The notes under the pieces were generated by a model. It was not told the DNA's origin and did not search any database. It saw only the letters and a program-made list of their open reading frames with translations. Of a stretch of DNA of 64,000 nucleotides, positions 43,787 to 55,883 are shown piece by piece (position 1 is the stretch's first letter; each line of letters begins with the position of its first letter). The stretch spans positions 30,827,587 through 30,891,586 of the forward strand of contig CM055068.1 of assembly GCA_029204045.2 (NCBI GenBank), written 5' to 3'. Made by a program: the position numbers and the translations under genes. The stretch is from Tillandsia leiboldiana. Lineage: Eukaryota > Streptophyta > Magnoliopsida > Poales > Bromeliaceae.

Positions 43787-44245
43787 GCAAACCCAAAATT
43801 CCAAGGTCCCGGTGCACGCCTCTCCTGTGGACCAGCTGCCTGCGCGCCTGCCCGCGCCTGCCCGCGCTGCCCGCGGCCGCGCTCCAACGCTGCACCGCTG
43901 CGCTCCGCCGTGCTCCGCCCCTCGCCGCTTGCCGCTAGTTGCCGGAACAGTGTTTCCGGCTGCCGGAGTTACTGTTCCGATGTGAACAGTGATTTTGGCG
44001 CCGAAACAAGTAAATTACCCATTTTTATCGTTTTCGCGCGCTGAGTCCAAATCCGCTGTCCGTTTTGCCAAATTCTCATCCGAAATTTTGCCGAAAGGCC
44101 CCGGAAAAGCCCACTTGATCCGATTTTCGTGCCGAGTCCATTTCTGAGGTCCAATTTCGACACTACTAGCTCCGTTACACCGTGTAAGCTTCCTACAGTC
44201 ACTGTTAACATTGCAAAAGTCCCTACGGAAGTCCAGATCATCACA

Positions 44246-44632
44246 CCAGCCCCAGATTTAAAATATGTTGGGCACCAACCCCAGATATTGCGCTCATTTT
44301 CTTGGTGCCTCCAACCCCTCTACTGCCCAAGTAGCAGTCGCCTCACCGTGAGGGGTCCCCATCCTCCCTAGTGGTGGGGTACACGGATAATCCTACCATC
44401 TTTCCGGAAAAATATACCCTGTGCGGTGGCCAGACCGCCCGTGTGCGTGTAAGCAAATAAGAGCATATAAAACAGCACCGCGACCTAAGCCGCCTCAGTT
44501 AGAAATAAAACGGGATTCTCATGCAATGGGGTTAGACAGTTTACAAAACATCTACTTTAATCTCAACAAAATACGGGAACGACTATACACCGAAATCACC
44601 GAAAAGGTACCCACCTCAAATCGCGTCGAGCG
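44246..44632 (-). repeat. T: old Z-family LTR, first part
   Basis: The segment 44340-44460 aligns with the Z LTR (about 5925-6010): TTTCCGGAAAA, CCCTGTGCGGTGGCC and ACCGCCCGTGTGCGTGT are recognisable. It is cut on the left by X and on the right by V, and resumes at 55884. Confidence 0.65.
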
Positions 44633-47600
44633 TGTCACGCCCCGAGTCCGCCAATTTGTACGGTTCGGGCACGCCAACAGACCCACCAATCGGGTAAGAC
44701 CTTTTCCTACCCGAAAGGAACGGTAACATCCATAATAACACAACAAGTGTATGCGGAAGCTCAATATCAGAGTACTAAAAATCACTACAAATTTAAAACT
44801 TTCATTCAATAACATACAGTTAATGCGGAAATGAAAGCATACAAGAGTGAACCATGCATTACTTTATTACACTTTACATCTCTGAACTTGCAAATAAAAT
44901 TATTACAATTCTTTTACATGAATTCCTCACCATACAAGGTTCACTCGAGAAATATATAAATGGGATACCTCTGCTAGACCCTCTAGGTCTCTATGCTGCT
45001 GGGCCCTTGCCCCTGTCGTATGCCTCGCCGTCTGCATCTGAACCGTCGCGATCGCTGCATCCACACCAGAACCTGTGGGGGGGGGGGGGTCACCCAAGGG
45101 GTGTGAGAACTACAACTGAGTTCCCAGTGGGTTCAACCACCGAGAAAAAGTGTCCTACACCACTTGGTCCAATGGAAGCAATAATAATAGTGCTAGGAAA
45201 CTAAAATCCTCAATATCAAAATGCAGCTATGCAATATAACATATCACTACACTATCTGTGTATACTCATCGACCCAGCACTACTCTGTCTAGCCACACTA
45301 GGCTGCTAAGCACCAACTCGACCACTATGCCGCTATATATATACGGTCAAACTAACCCGGCCATCTTGGCCACACAAATTTCTCTTTTTCTTTACATTCT
45401 GGTGCTTTAGTTCAAGTTAACCCTCGAAAATTCTTATCCAACGGGCCCCAGCCCGGTAGTCCTGCTACCATAAGATAAGATTTCTAAGGTTGCCGATAAC
45501 ACCCGCAAGTGTTACCCCGTCCTACGGAAGAAACGTCCCGAACGGGTCTCTACCCGGGAGAGGGGCACTGCCTGCAACTCCAACATGGGCCGCGTTTCAC
45601 TCCGTAGAATCTTTATATTTTCTTTTCTTTTCTTTCCTTTTTCTTTTCTTTTCTTTTTCTTTTCTTTTCTTTTTTCTTTCTCTTTTTACTTTAGTTCTTA
45701 GCCTTTTTGCCTTTGAACACTTGATTTTCTTTCTTATTCGAGCTTATAGCTCCTAAATTTTGCCACTGGCAAATCTCTTTCTCTTTCCTTTGAGCATTTA
45801 GCTCTTTGCTTTCCCTTTAAGCCTTTCGAAAGTACCTCGTCCGACGGGTCACTGCCCAGGGAGTCCTGCTCCACTTGACGAGTCTCAAATTCAAAGGCGC
45901 CATTTACTTTCTCTTTATGCTTTTTAGCCACTTTTAGCTTGCCTTTAAAATTTGCCTTTTTACAACAATTTACCTCTTATCCTGGGTCTCGCCATAAGGA
46001 TAACTAGAGAGTCTCCTGGACTCTTAACATTTCACCTTCATTTATTTAACTCAAATTGAAGTTAAAGTGATTGTCCATTTGCCCAGACACCCTATGACCC
46101 ACTCTAGGGTTGTATTATTTAGCTTTTTGAGTTTGTGATTACACAAACTTTTCCTTAGAGTTTGACTCTAAGCTGATCACTTTGCTATCAGTTTAATTCT
46201 TTAAACTTTGTGGCCACATACTCTTTTCTTTGCCGAACCTGGAGTTACATTATCTCTATTTACCTGTTGCACTTTGCATTTAGAGTTATCTTGACTCTAA
46301 TCCATTTTTTGTGAGTATAAACTCCACTAGTCACCTTAGGTTCTCTTACCTAAGTTTCATATCATGTTTAACCTAGAGTTCCTTGACTCTATGTTAACTA
46401 GTCTATTCTCAACCCACTAACTTACCTTAGGTTTCCTTTACCTAAGTCTTATATCATGCTCATCCTAGAGTCATTGACTCTATGTTGATCGCTTTATCCA
46501 ATGTCGTTAGGTTATCTCCTAAGACAATGCCACTCATTCAATCCTAGGATATACTCCTAAGTTTGATGCCACTCATTAACCCTGAGTCTAGGTTTTCTCC
46601 TAGTCTTACTACCAACATGTCCTTTTCCTTATGCTTTCACATGATTCCTAGGGCTATACCCTAACATGATCAGGAGATAACAAATAATTGATTCCCCTTT
46701 TTACGCATGCAATTATTTCCATCTCAATCATCAATAAAGTTTAACATCTACGCAGGCAATTATCATCTATATTTAGCAGTTCAGAAAAATCCACTTTTCT
46801 ATCTATATCCTTCTACACATGCAAATTTATCTCTTATTCTAATAATTAGAAAAGTTTACTTCTCTTCTATATCCATCTACACATGCAAATTCAATCATAA
46901 TTACCCAACACCTCTAACAGGCTACTATCATGCTTCTAGATCGAAAAGCAAAGGAGCAAGGGGAGAGGTCACCCAATTTCGGCAAAATCCCCCACCTCGA
47001 TGTGCTTTCTGGGTTCCTAGAGGACACAATTTTAGCTCCTTTTGCCTCTGAGGTTTCCCTACATTGTAAGGAAGGAAGAATATAAAGTAACCGCCTTTAC
47101 ACGATCCACTAACTCCATCAAACGATAAAACTAGCCCCTTTTGACAACTAAAAGGGAAAAATTCTTATTGATCATTTTCCCCACCAAAAGGCTAATTTTT
47201 GATTGGTTCATAAAAATAGGAGGAGAATAATCCTCCCATGGCATGTTGCCAAAAAGAAACTTGCTCAACTCGACCCTGGGTCAAAATGCTCCCAGAAATT
47301 TGAGAAAAACTCAATTTGAGCAATTCGCCCAATTACCGATTTCGCATATTGGCAAAAATCAAGAATTTGCATTCAAAAATTGGAGAGAAACTCAATTTGA
47401 GCAATTCCCCCCAATTACAGATTTCGCTCATTGGAGAAAAGAAAAGAAGAAGAAATTTTCTTCTTTCTTCTTTTCTTCTTTTCTTTTCTTTCTCATTTCT
47501 TCTCTTTTTCTTCTTCTCTTTTTTTTTTTTTTCTTCGATAGCAGCAGCAGCTGTAGCAATTGCTGCTGCTGGTGCCTATAGCAGCAGCAGCTGCTGCAGC

Positions 47601-47802
47601 CAAGGCAGCTGCTGCTGCCCATAGCAGCAGCAGCAGCTGCAGCCAAGGCAGGGCAGCTGCATTGGCAGCTGCCAAAGCAGCTGCCAATGCTGCCTGCGCA
47701 GCATGGTTGCTCAGCAGCAGCAGCAGCTGGGCAGCTGCATTACGCAGCTGCTGCTGCCTTGGAGCAACAGCAGCTGCGGCAGATGATGCTGCTGCTGGCA
47801 GC

Positions 47803-47856
<54 letters not shown>

Positions 47857-47880
47857 CTTTTTCCTGCCAAGGAATGGGAG

Positions 47881-47928
<48 letters not shown>

Positions 47929-49200
47929 ACTCTTACTGGTCACAAGGAGGCAGAGGGGAAAAAGTCTTCATCTTCTTCTTTCCTTCCTCTTTTTCTTCTT
48001 CTTCTTCTTCTTTCTCTCTTTCGTTTCCTGCTCCAACAGAGAGAGAGGGAGAGAGAGTGGGAAATAAATGCTCCTGCAGGTGGGTAGTTGGAGGGGAAGT
48101 GTGAATTTACACTTTTGCCCTCAACTAAACCATTTTTTCCCAAAATGCCCTCCAATCCTGCAGTTTTGCCCCTGCAGAGAGCAATTTCGGACACCCTTCT
48201 TCCTCCGCGTTTTGCCGTCAACTGGAAAATCGGAATCGAAATTTTTCTTCTCCCCTTTATTGTACAAATTTTTCTTAAACTCTCCATGATTTCTTTTAAA
48301 TTTTTGGGCTACTCTAAGCTCTCGAAAGAGAGCCCCGAAAAAGCTTCGTGATAAACTGCACTGTTAAAAACTGCAGTTTCAGAATCTTGAAGCATTTTTC
48401 CTCGCTTCGTTCTCCAATTTTCCTTTAATATCTTACCTCGGTTTTTCACCCCTTTTAATTAGAAAACTTTTGTGAGACACTCCACGATTTTTTTTTAATT
48501 TTTGGGCTACTCTAAGTCTCCGAAACAGGGCTCCGAAAATGCTTCGTGATCACAATTTCAGAAATCTCAGAATTTTTGCTAAGTCCTCGGGATTCAAGTC
48601 ACTTTTCGACCCGATGCCCTTCGCGTCAGCCCGAAACGCACCGAACTCGACTGTAATCATATTTAAAACATGTTACAAGTCTTCTCGCCGCATTTCGCCA
48701 TTTTGCGAATTCGGCGAACGAGGACTTAAGCTCTGCAAATTTGAAGCTTCAACTCTCAACTACAACTCACTTTTCGACTCAACGGCTTTTGCGTCGATTC
48801 GAAAGACTTCCAACTCACTTGTAATTACATTTGAAATGTGTTACAAGTATTTTCGCTGAATTTGGCCATTTCTTGGCCACCAAAAGCCTCGCTGTATCCA
48901 GAATCGCTGGCGGACCCCGTTCTCACAATCCGGGCATCCGATCAACGCGAAACTTTTACTGTGGCCTTAAAACATATTTACGGAGCTCCCAGAATTTTCT
49001 CAGAATTTTCTGACTCTGTGAATTTTCTGCATAAAATCTGGGCCCACTTCCTTAAATAAAATTCTAGGTCTCTCCATTTTATCCCGATTTGGACCCAACT
49101 CGCTTCCAAATATTCTTTACTTCCCTAACTTTCATAAAAATAGTATTTCATACCATTTTTACTTACATTTATTTATGTACCATAAATCTGGTACATTACA
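44633..49200 (-). repeat. Left LTR (3' LTR) of V
   Basis: TGTCACGCCCCGAGTCC...GGTACATTACA, 4568 bases. It contains a G run of 13 (45077-45089), a TTTTC tract (about 45617-45690), a GCAGCTGC-rich tract (47537-47804), (AT)25 (47805-47854) and a GA tract (47884-47926). ORFs over the CAG and GA tracts are low-complexity artefacts. Apart from these tracts I see nothing gene-like. Confidence 0.88.
47537..47926. repeat. Compound microsatellite: CAG/CTG palindromes, (AT)25, (GA)n
   Basis: Interspersed CAGCTG and GCAGCTGC motifs can fold back on themselves. They are followed directly by 25 AT units and then, after about 29 bases, by about 21 GA units. The right LTR holds the same series with different lengths (54228-54605). 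Confidence 0.9.
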
Positions 49201-49238
49201 TTCTACCCCCCTTAAAATAAGTTTCGTCCTCGAAACTT
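49201..49238 (-). promoter_or_regulatory. Polypurine tract and hairpin of V
   Basis: The minus strand reads AAGGGGGGTAGAA against the LTR start TGTAATGTACC. An 8-bp stem (49219-49226 with 49231-49238) with sense loop AGGA starts 18 bases from the LTR, as in Z and Y. Confidence 0.8.
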
Positions 49239-51110
49239 GAATCACATCTCGACTCCTACTTGATCGAGAGGGAGGAATTTTGCTCCCACTGCTGGGCTCA
49301 CTGTATGTCGTTACTGGGCACCACGTTGCCTGCTCGCCAAAACTACCGAACATTTCGCTCGTGGATCCCTATCTCCACCCAGGAAAAAAAAATCTAAAAC
49401 CTGGTGTCTAGCCACTCTCACCAGGCCGGTGAAAGACACAGTTGAGCACCTGCTCTCACAACTGCCACCAATGACCCAGCCTTTATTTGCAGAAATTGTT
49501 GTCAATTCCGCAACAACTCTTTCACAACGAGGTTGCATCTGCAACTAGTTACATTTACCGCATTTTTCGGTCACTCCGCTGCCTAATGTGGAGGGCAAAG
49601 GCCAATCCACAAGTCCTCAACTATCTCACACGCTGCTAGCGCTCTAGGTCCACGGGTTATCAATTACCCCGACATCTCGGACTACTAATAGGTTCACATA
49701 CCACGGTCCAATAGGGCCTATAGCCCAAAACTAATCCAACACTGTATAATGGCTCTCACTAGCATACAGATCCAATCATCATACGGGTAGATCCTCACTT
49801 AGGATTACTACACCAACACTCCCACTAGGAGCTACAGTATCTCAATCACCACTAGCTTTACGGCCTGGTCATATCCCACTCTCAATGTACTAATAGCCTC
49901 AATGCTCACACGTGGCATTCCACGTTCCCGGGTCATCGCTCGGACTACCGTCCCGACCAAATCTCTATCATGCCCCGCCATCAGGTCTCGGGCCGCTGTC
50001 TCTCACAGCCGACTGCGCCTGCCCACTAGGCTACAGGCCCACAGTCCACAAACATGGTCCAAGCACGGATCGTCCCCAAGCGAACCCGCTAATCGTCGCC
50101 ACGCGACCACTATGCTCACTGAGCAAAACCAACTAACAAGTCGTCAATCCACGACCCAAACTCTCTATCAACTCTGGCCACACTGGCAAAGGCTACTATG
50201 CCACCTAATCAGCTCTCTCTGGCTAAACAATACTTGTGCCCCATGAGCACCCAAATAGTCGGGCGTCCTACGCCCCCACGCTAACTCGCAGAAATCCTGT
50301 GTTAAGCGATTCGCTTACGTACCCCTACGGCTCTTGTGCAACTCTCCCAACTGGGTCGACGCGCCACAACAACAGTTCACCATCCTGGTGATTAACACGC
50401 AAATCCTGCGGTGGCAATCCTTGCCATTACACCCATTCATCAGAACGGCGCCAGTAAACTCTCGCTCTATCGAGAGATCCACGCATCTTGAAGCCTACTC
50501 AAGGCCCGTAAATCCTTCTTGCCCTAACTCTTAGGACATATTTACTTGGTTCTCGCAACATAGCGATCACCAGTGTTCTGCAAATCGGTCTCTCACTGGA
50601 CCCTACTAACCACACCTTGCCAGCAATTCAGCTGACACAAGCTTATGACACCCCCTTGCTAAAGATGCGGGGTGCACCGATATAAGCTCGGCGGCCACTG
50701 CCACCCGTTCTACTACTGTTCCTACATGCGGCGACGCAGTATGCCCATGCGTCATTTATGCAGCCTCAGCTTGCTGCGTTATCAGCCACCGGAGCCTATC
50801 GATCTGCTCCGACTGTCACATTGACGCCACCCATAGGCGTCGGAGTCTGCCTCCCTGCCGGCGAAAAATTTCCGCCTATCGGCAAGAAGATTCCTTATGT
50901 TACTGGACCACACCAATAAGTGCGGTCACCAGCTATCGCAGCTCGTGTACCTCGTTTGACCCCGAACCCTCTCGTGACTCGAGTCAAAACAGGTGCGTCT
51001 CCCTATGTGGTGTTATCGCTTATACGCACACCACAACGAAACAACTAGCCCAAACTTAGCCATTTGAGCAACGCGCAGTCTATATACCGACAAAAGGTTC
51101 GTCGACTCAA
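49239..51110 (-). other. Interior of V, no intact gene; possible gag trace
   Basis: About 1.9 kb without a convincing frame. On the minus strand near 50640-50830 one frame reads EQIDRLRWLITQQAEAA then a stop, which has the flavour of a gag N-terminal coiled coil, at the distance from the leader where gag should begin. I could not find zinc knuckles, protease or polymerase motifs. Confidence 0.45.
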
Positions 51111-51138
51111 TCATGCGAAAGTATAGGAGGGTACTCCT

Positions 51139-51192
51139 TTTCATCCCCAACATTACGTTGTCGGCCGCCAACGTAATACCCGAAGAATGAAA
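51139..51192 (-). ncRNA. Leader hairpin of V with palindromic loop (dimer-initiation-like)
   Basis: The inner 9-bp stem (51152-51160 with 51169-51177) is ATTACGTTG/CAACGTAAT, against ATTATGTTG/CAACATAAT in Y: one base pair swapped on both sides. The sense loop is G-CGGCCG-A, a different six-base palindrome with the same flanking purines. An outer 6-bp stem joins 51139-51144 with 51187-51192. It lies 132 bases from the LTR. Confidence 0.65.
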
Positions 51193-51289
51193 GCTCGTCG
51201 CCCTCGATCAGTCCCAACAATCAACGCGCTCTCTCGTGCTAATCCCTAGGGTCTCCCTAAGGTTGCTAACCACCTAGGACTATTCCTAG

Positions 51290-51301
51290 GCTCTGATACC
51301 A
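51290..51301 (-). promoter_or_regulatory. Primer binding site of V
   Basis: The minus strand reads TGGTATCAGAGC, a perfect tRNA-iMet type site, eight bases from the LTR at 51310. Confidence 0.88.
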
Positions 51302-51309
51302 CTCTAATT

Positions 51310-54300
51310 TGTCACGCCCCGAGTCCGCCAATTTGTACGGTTCGGGCACGCCAACAGACCCGCCAATCGGGTAAGACCTTTTCCTACCCGAAAGGAACGG
51401 TAACATCCATAATAACACAACAAGTGTATGCGGAAGCTCAATATCAGAGTACTAAAAATCACTACAAATTTAAAACTTTCATTCAATAACATACAGTTAA
51501 TGCGGAAATGAAAGCATACAAGAGTGAACCATGCATTACTTTATTACACTTTACATCTCTGAACTTGCAAATAAAATTATTACAATTCTTTTACATGAAT
51601 TCCTCACCATACAAGGTTCACTCGAGAAATATATAAATGGGATACCTCTGCTAGACCCTCTAGGTCTCTATGCTGCTGGGCCCTTGCCCCTGTCGTATGC
51701 CTCGCCGTCTGCATCTGAACCGTCGCGATCGCTGCATCCACACCTGAACCTGTGGGGGGGGGGGGGGGGGGGGGTCACGCAAGGGGTGTGAGAACTACAA
51801 CTGAGTTCCCAGTGGGTTCAACCACCGAGAAAAAGTGTCCTACACCACTTGGTCCAATGGAAGCAATAATAATAGTGCTAGGAAACTAAAATCCTCAATA
51901 TCAAAATGCAGCTATGCAATATAACATATCACTACACTATCTGTGTATACTCATCGACCCAGCACTACTCTGTCTAGCCACACTAGGCTGCTAAGCACCA
52001 GCTCGGCCACTATGCCGCTATATATATAAGGTCAAACTAACCCGGCCATCTTGGCCACTCAAATTTCTCTTTTTCTTTACATTCTGGTGCTTTAGTTCAA
52101 GTTAACCCTCGGAAATTCTTATCCAACGGGCCCCGGCCCGGTAGTCCTGCTACCATAAGATAAGATTTCTAAGATTGCCGATAACACCCGCAAGTGTTAC
52201 CCCGTCCTACGGAAGAAACGTCCCGAACGGGTCTCTACCCGGGAGAGGGGCACTGCCTGCAACTCCAACATGGGCCGCGTTTCACTTCGTAGAATCTTTA
52301 TATTTTCTTTCTTTTCTTTTCTTTTTCTTTTCTTTTCTTTTTCTTTTCTTTTCTTTTTTCTTTCTCTTTTTACTTTAGTTCTTAGCCTTTTTGCTTTTGA
52401 ACACTTGCTTTTCTTTCTTATTCGAGCTTATAGCTCCCAAATTTTGCCACTGGCAAATCTCTTTCTCTTTCCTTTGAGCATTTAGCTCTTTGCTTTCCCT
52501 TTAAGCCTTTCGAAAGTACCTCGTCCGACGGGTCACTGCCCAGGGAGTCCTGCTCCACTTGACCAGTCTCAAATTCGAAGGCGCCATTTACTTTCTCTTT
52601 ATGCTTTTTAGCCACTTTTAGCTTGCCTTTAAAATTTGCCTTTTTACAACAATTTACATCTTATCCTAGGTCTCGCCATAAGGATAACTAGAGAGTCTCC
52701 TGGACTCTTAACATTTCACCTTCATTTATTTAACTCAAATTGAAGTTAAAGTGATTGTCCATTTGCCCAGACACCCTATGACCCACGCTAGGGTTGTATT
52801 ATTTAGCTTTTTGACTTTGTGATTACACAAACTTTTCCTTAGAGTTTGACTCTAAGCTGATCACTTTGCTATCAGTTTAATTCTTCAAACTTTGTGGCCA
52901 CATACTCTTTTCTTTGCCGAACCTGGAGTTACATTATCTCTATTTACCTGTTGCACTTTGCATTTAGAGTTATCTTGACTCTAATCCATTTTTTGTGAGT
53001 ATAAACTCCACTAGTCACCTTAGGTTCTCTTACCTAAGTTTCATATCATGTTTAACCTAGAGTTCCTTGACTCTATGTTAACTAGTCTATTCTCAACCCA
53101 CTAACTTACCTTAGGTTTCCTTTACCTAAGTCTTATATCATGCTCATCCTAGAGTCCTTGACTCTATGTTGATCGCTTTATCCAATGTCCTTAGGTTATC
53201 TCCTAAGACAATGCCACTCATTCAATCCTAGGATATACTCCTAAGCTTGATGCCACTCATTAACCCTCAGTCTAGGTTTTCTCCTAGTCTTACTACCAAC
53301 ATGTCCTTTTCCTTATGCTTTCACATGATTCCTAGGGCTATACCCTAACATGATCAGGAGATAACAAATAATTGATTCCCCTTTTTACGCATGCAATTAT
53401 TTCCATCTCAATCATCAATAAAGTTTAACATCTACGCAGGCAATTATCATCTATATTTAGCAGTTCAGAAAAATCCACTTTTCTATCTATATCCTTCTAC
53501 ACATGCAAATTTATCTCTTATTCTAATAATTAGAAAAGTTTACTTCTCTTCTATATCCATCTACACATGCAAATTCAATTATAATTACCCAACACCTCTA
53601 ACAGGCTGCTATCATGCTTCTAGATCTTAAAGCAAAGGAGCAAGGGGAGAGGTCACCCAATTTCGGCAGAATCCCCCACCTCGATGTGCTTTCTGGGTTC
53701 CTGGAGAAGACAATTTTAGCTCCTTTTGCCTCTGAGGTTTCCCTACATTGTAAGGAAGGAAGAACATAAAGTAACCGTCTTTACACGATCCACTAACTCC
53801 ATCAAACGATAAAACTAACCCCTTTTGACAACTAAAAGGCAAAAATTCCTATTGATCATTTTCCCCACCAAAAGGCTAATTTTTGATTGGTTCATAAAAA
53901 TAGGAGGAGAATAATCCTCCCATGGCATGTTGCCAAAAAGAAACTTGCTCAACTCGACCCTGGGTCAAAATGCTCCCAGAAATTTGAGAAAAACTCAATT
54001 TGAGCAATTCGCCCAATTACCGATTTCGCATATTGGCAAAAATCAAGAATTTGCATTCAAAAATTGGAGAGAAACTCAATTTGAGCAATTTCCCCCAATT
54101 ACAGATTTCGCTCATTGGAGAAAAGAATAGAAGAAGAAATTTTCTTCTTTCTTCTTTTCTTCTTTTCTTTTCTTTCGCATTTCTTCTCTTTTCTTCTTCT
54201 CTTTTTTTTTTTTTTTTTCTTCGATAGCAGCAGCTGCTGCAGCCAAGGCAGCTGCTGCTGCCCAAAGCATCAGCTGCAGCCAAGGCAGCTGCTGCTGCCC

Positions 54301-54439
54301 ATAGCAGCAGCAGCAGCTGCAGCCAAGGCAGGGCAGCTGCATTGGCAGCTGCCAAGGCAGCTGCCAATACTGCCTGCGCAGCATGGTTGCTCAGCTGCTG
54401 CTGCTTAGTAGCTGGGCAGCAGCAGCCACCCCCCCTCTC

Positions 54440-54532
<93 letters not shown>

Positions 54533-54555
54533 TTTTTCCTGACAAGGAATGGGAG

Positions 54556-54607
<52 letters not shown>

Positions 54608-55883
54608 ACTCTTACTGGTCACAAGGAGGCAGAGGGGAAAAAGTCTTCATCTTCTTCTTTCCTTCCTCTTTTTCTTCTTCTTCTTCTTCTTCTTTCTCTC
54701 TTTCGTTTCCTGCTCCAACAGAGAGAGAGGGAGAGAGAGTGGGAAATAAATGCTCCTGCAGGTGGGTAGTTGGAGGGGAAGTGTGAATTTACACTTTTGC
54801 CCTTAACTAAACCATTTTTTCCCAAAATGCCCTCCAATCCTGCAGTTTTGCCCCTGCAGAGAGCAATTTCGGACACCCTTCTTCCTCCGCGTTTTGTCGT
54901 CAACTGGAAAATCGGAATCGAAATTTTTCTTCTCCCCTTTATTGTACAAATTTTTCTTAAACTCTCCATGATTTCTTTTAAATTTTTGGGCTACTCTAAG
55001 CTCTTGAAAGAGAGCCCCGAAAAAGCTTCGTGATAAACTGCACTGTTAAAAACTGCAGTTTCAGAATTCTTGAAGCATTTTTCCTCGCTTCGTTCTCCAA
55101 TTTTCCTTTAATCTCTCACCTCGGTTTTTCACCCGTTTTAATTAGAAAACTTTTGTGAGACACCCCACGATTTCTTTTTAATTTTTGGGCTACTCTAAGT
55201 CTCCGAAACAGGGCTCCGAAAATTCTTCATGATCACAATTTCAGAAATCTCAGAATTTTTGCTAAGTCCTCGGGGTTCAAGTCACTTTTCGACCCGATGC
55301 CCTTCGCGTCAGCCCGAAACGCACCGAAATCGACTGTAATCATATTTAAAACATGTTACAAGTCTTCTCGCCGCATTTCGCCATTTTGCGAATTCGGCGA
55401 ACGAGGACTTAAGCTCTGCAAATTTGAAGCTTCAACTCTCAACTACAACTCACTTTTCGACTCAACGGCTTTTGCGTCGATTCGAAAGGCTTCCAACTCA
55501 CTTGTAAATTACATTTGAAATGTGTTACAAGTATTTTCGCTAAATTTGGCTATTTCTTGGCCACCAAAGCCTCGCTGTATCTAGAATCGCTGGCGGACCC
55601 CGTTCTCACAATCCGGGCATCCGATCAACGCGAAACTTTTACTGTGGCCTTAAAACATATTTACGGAGCTCCCAGAATTTTCTCAGAATTTTCTGACTCT
55701 GTGAATTTTTTGCTTAAAATCTGGGCCTACTTCCTTAAATAAAATTCTAGATCTCTCCATTTTATCCCGATTTGGACCCAACTCGCTTCCAAATATTCTT
55801 TACTTCCCTAACTTTCATAAAAATAGTATTTCATACCATTTTTACTTACATTTATTTATGTACCATAAATCTGGTACATTACA
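51310..55883 (-). repeat. Right LTR (5' LTR) of V
   Basis: 4574 bases matching 44633-49200. Length differences are concentrated in microsatellites: the G run is 21 (51754-51774) against 13, the AT tract is about 43 units (54445-54531) against 25, and the CAG tract is shorter. Confidence 0.88.

Larger units (their letters stand above)
41190..44245 (-). repeat. 5' LTR of element X, 3.06 kb
   Basis: Starts TGTCACGCCCCGGGTG after the primer binding site. Its order of landmarks parallels the Y LTR: GTCCGCGGTCGC near 42257, TCGTTTTCGCGCGCTGA near 44028, then the end ...CATCACA. The end at 44245 is inferred from this parallel and from the start of T sequence; the partner LTR is not in the window. 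Old decayed ORFs inside have no support. Confidence 0.7.
44633..55883 (-). mobile_element. Element V: large-LTR Ty3/gypsy derivative without intact genes
   Basis: LTRs at 44633-49200 and 51310-55883 (about 4.57 kb each, about 1% different by eye in the first kilobase), polypurine tract at 49201-49213, primer binding site at 51290-51301, and an interior of only 2.1 kb. Flanking five-mers are GAGCG (44628-44632) and GACCG (55884-55888), an imperfect target duplication with one change. Large LTRs around a short interior without intact genes fit a LARD-type non-autonomous element. Young LTRs mean it was mobilised by another element's proteins. Confidence 0.8.

Noticed and set aside
47493..48104. 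Ala-, Gln- and Ser-rich open frames over CAG/CTG, AT and GA tracts (also 54017-54769)
   Set aside because: Translations are homopolymers of simple repeats on both strands inside an LTR, with no start context or homology.
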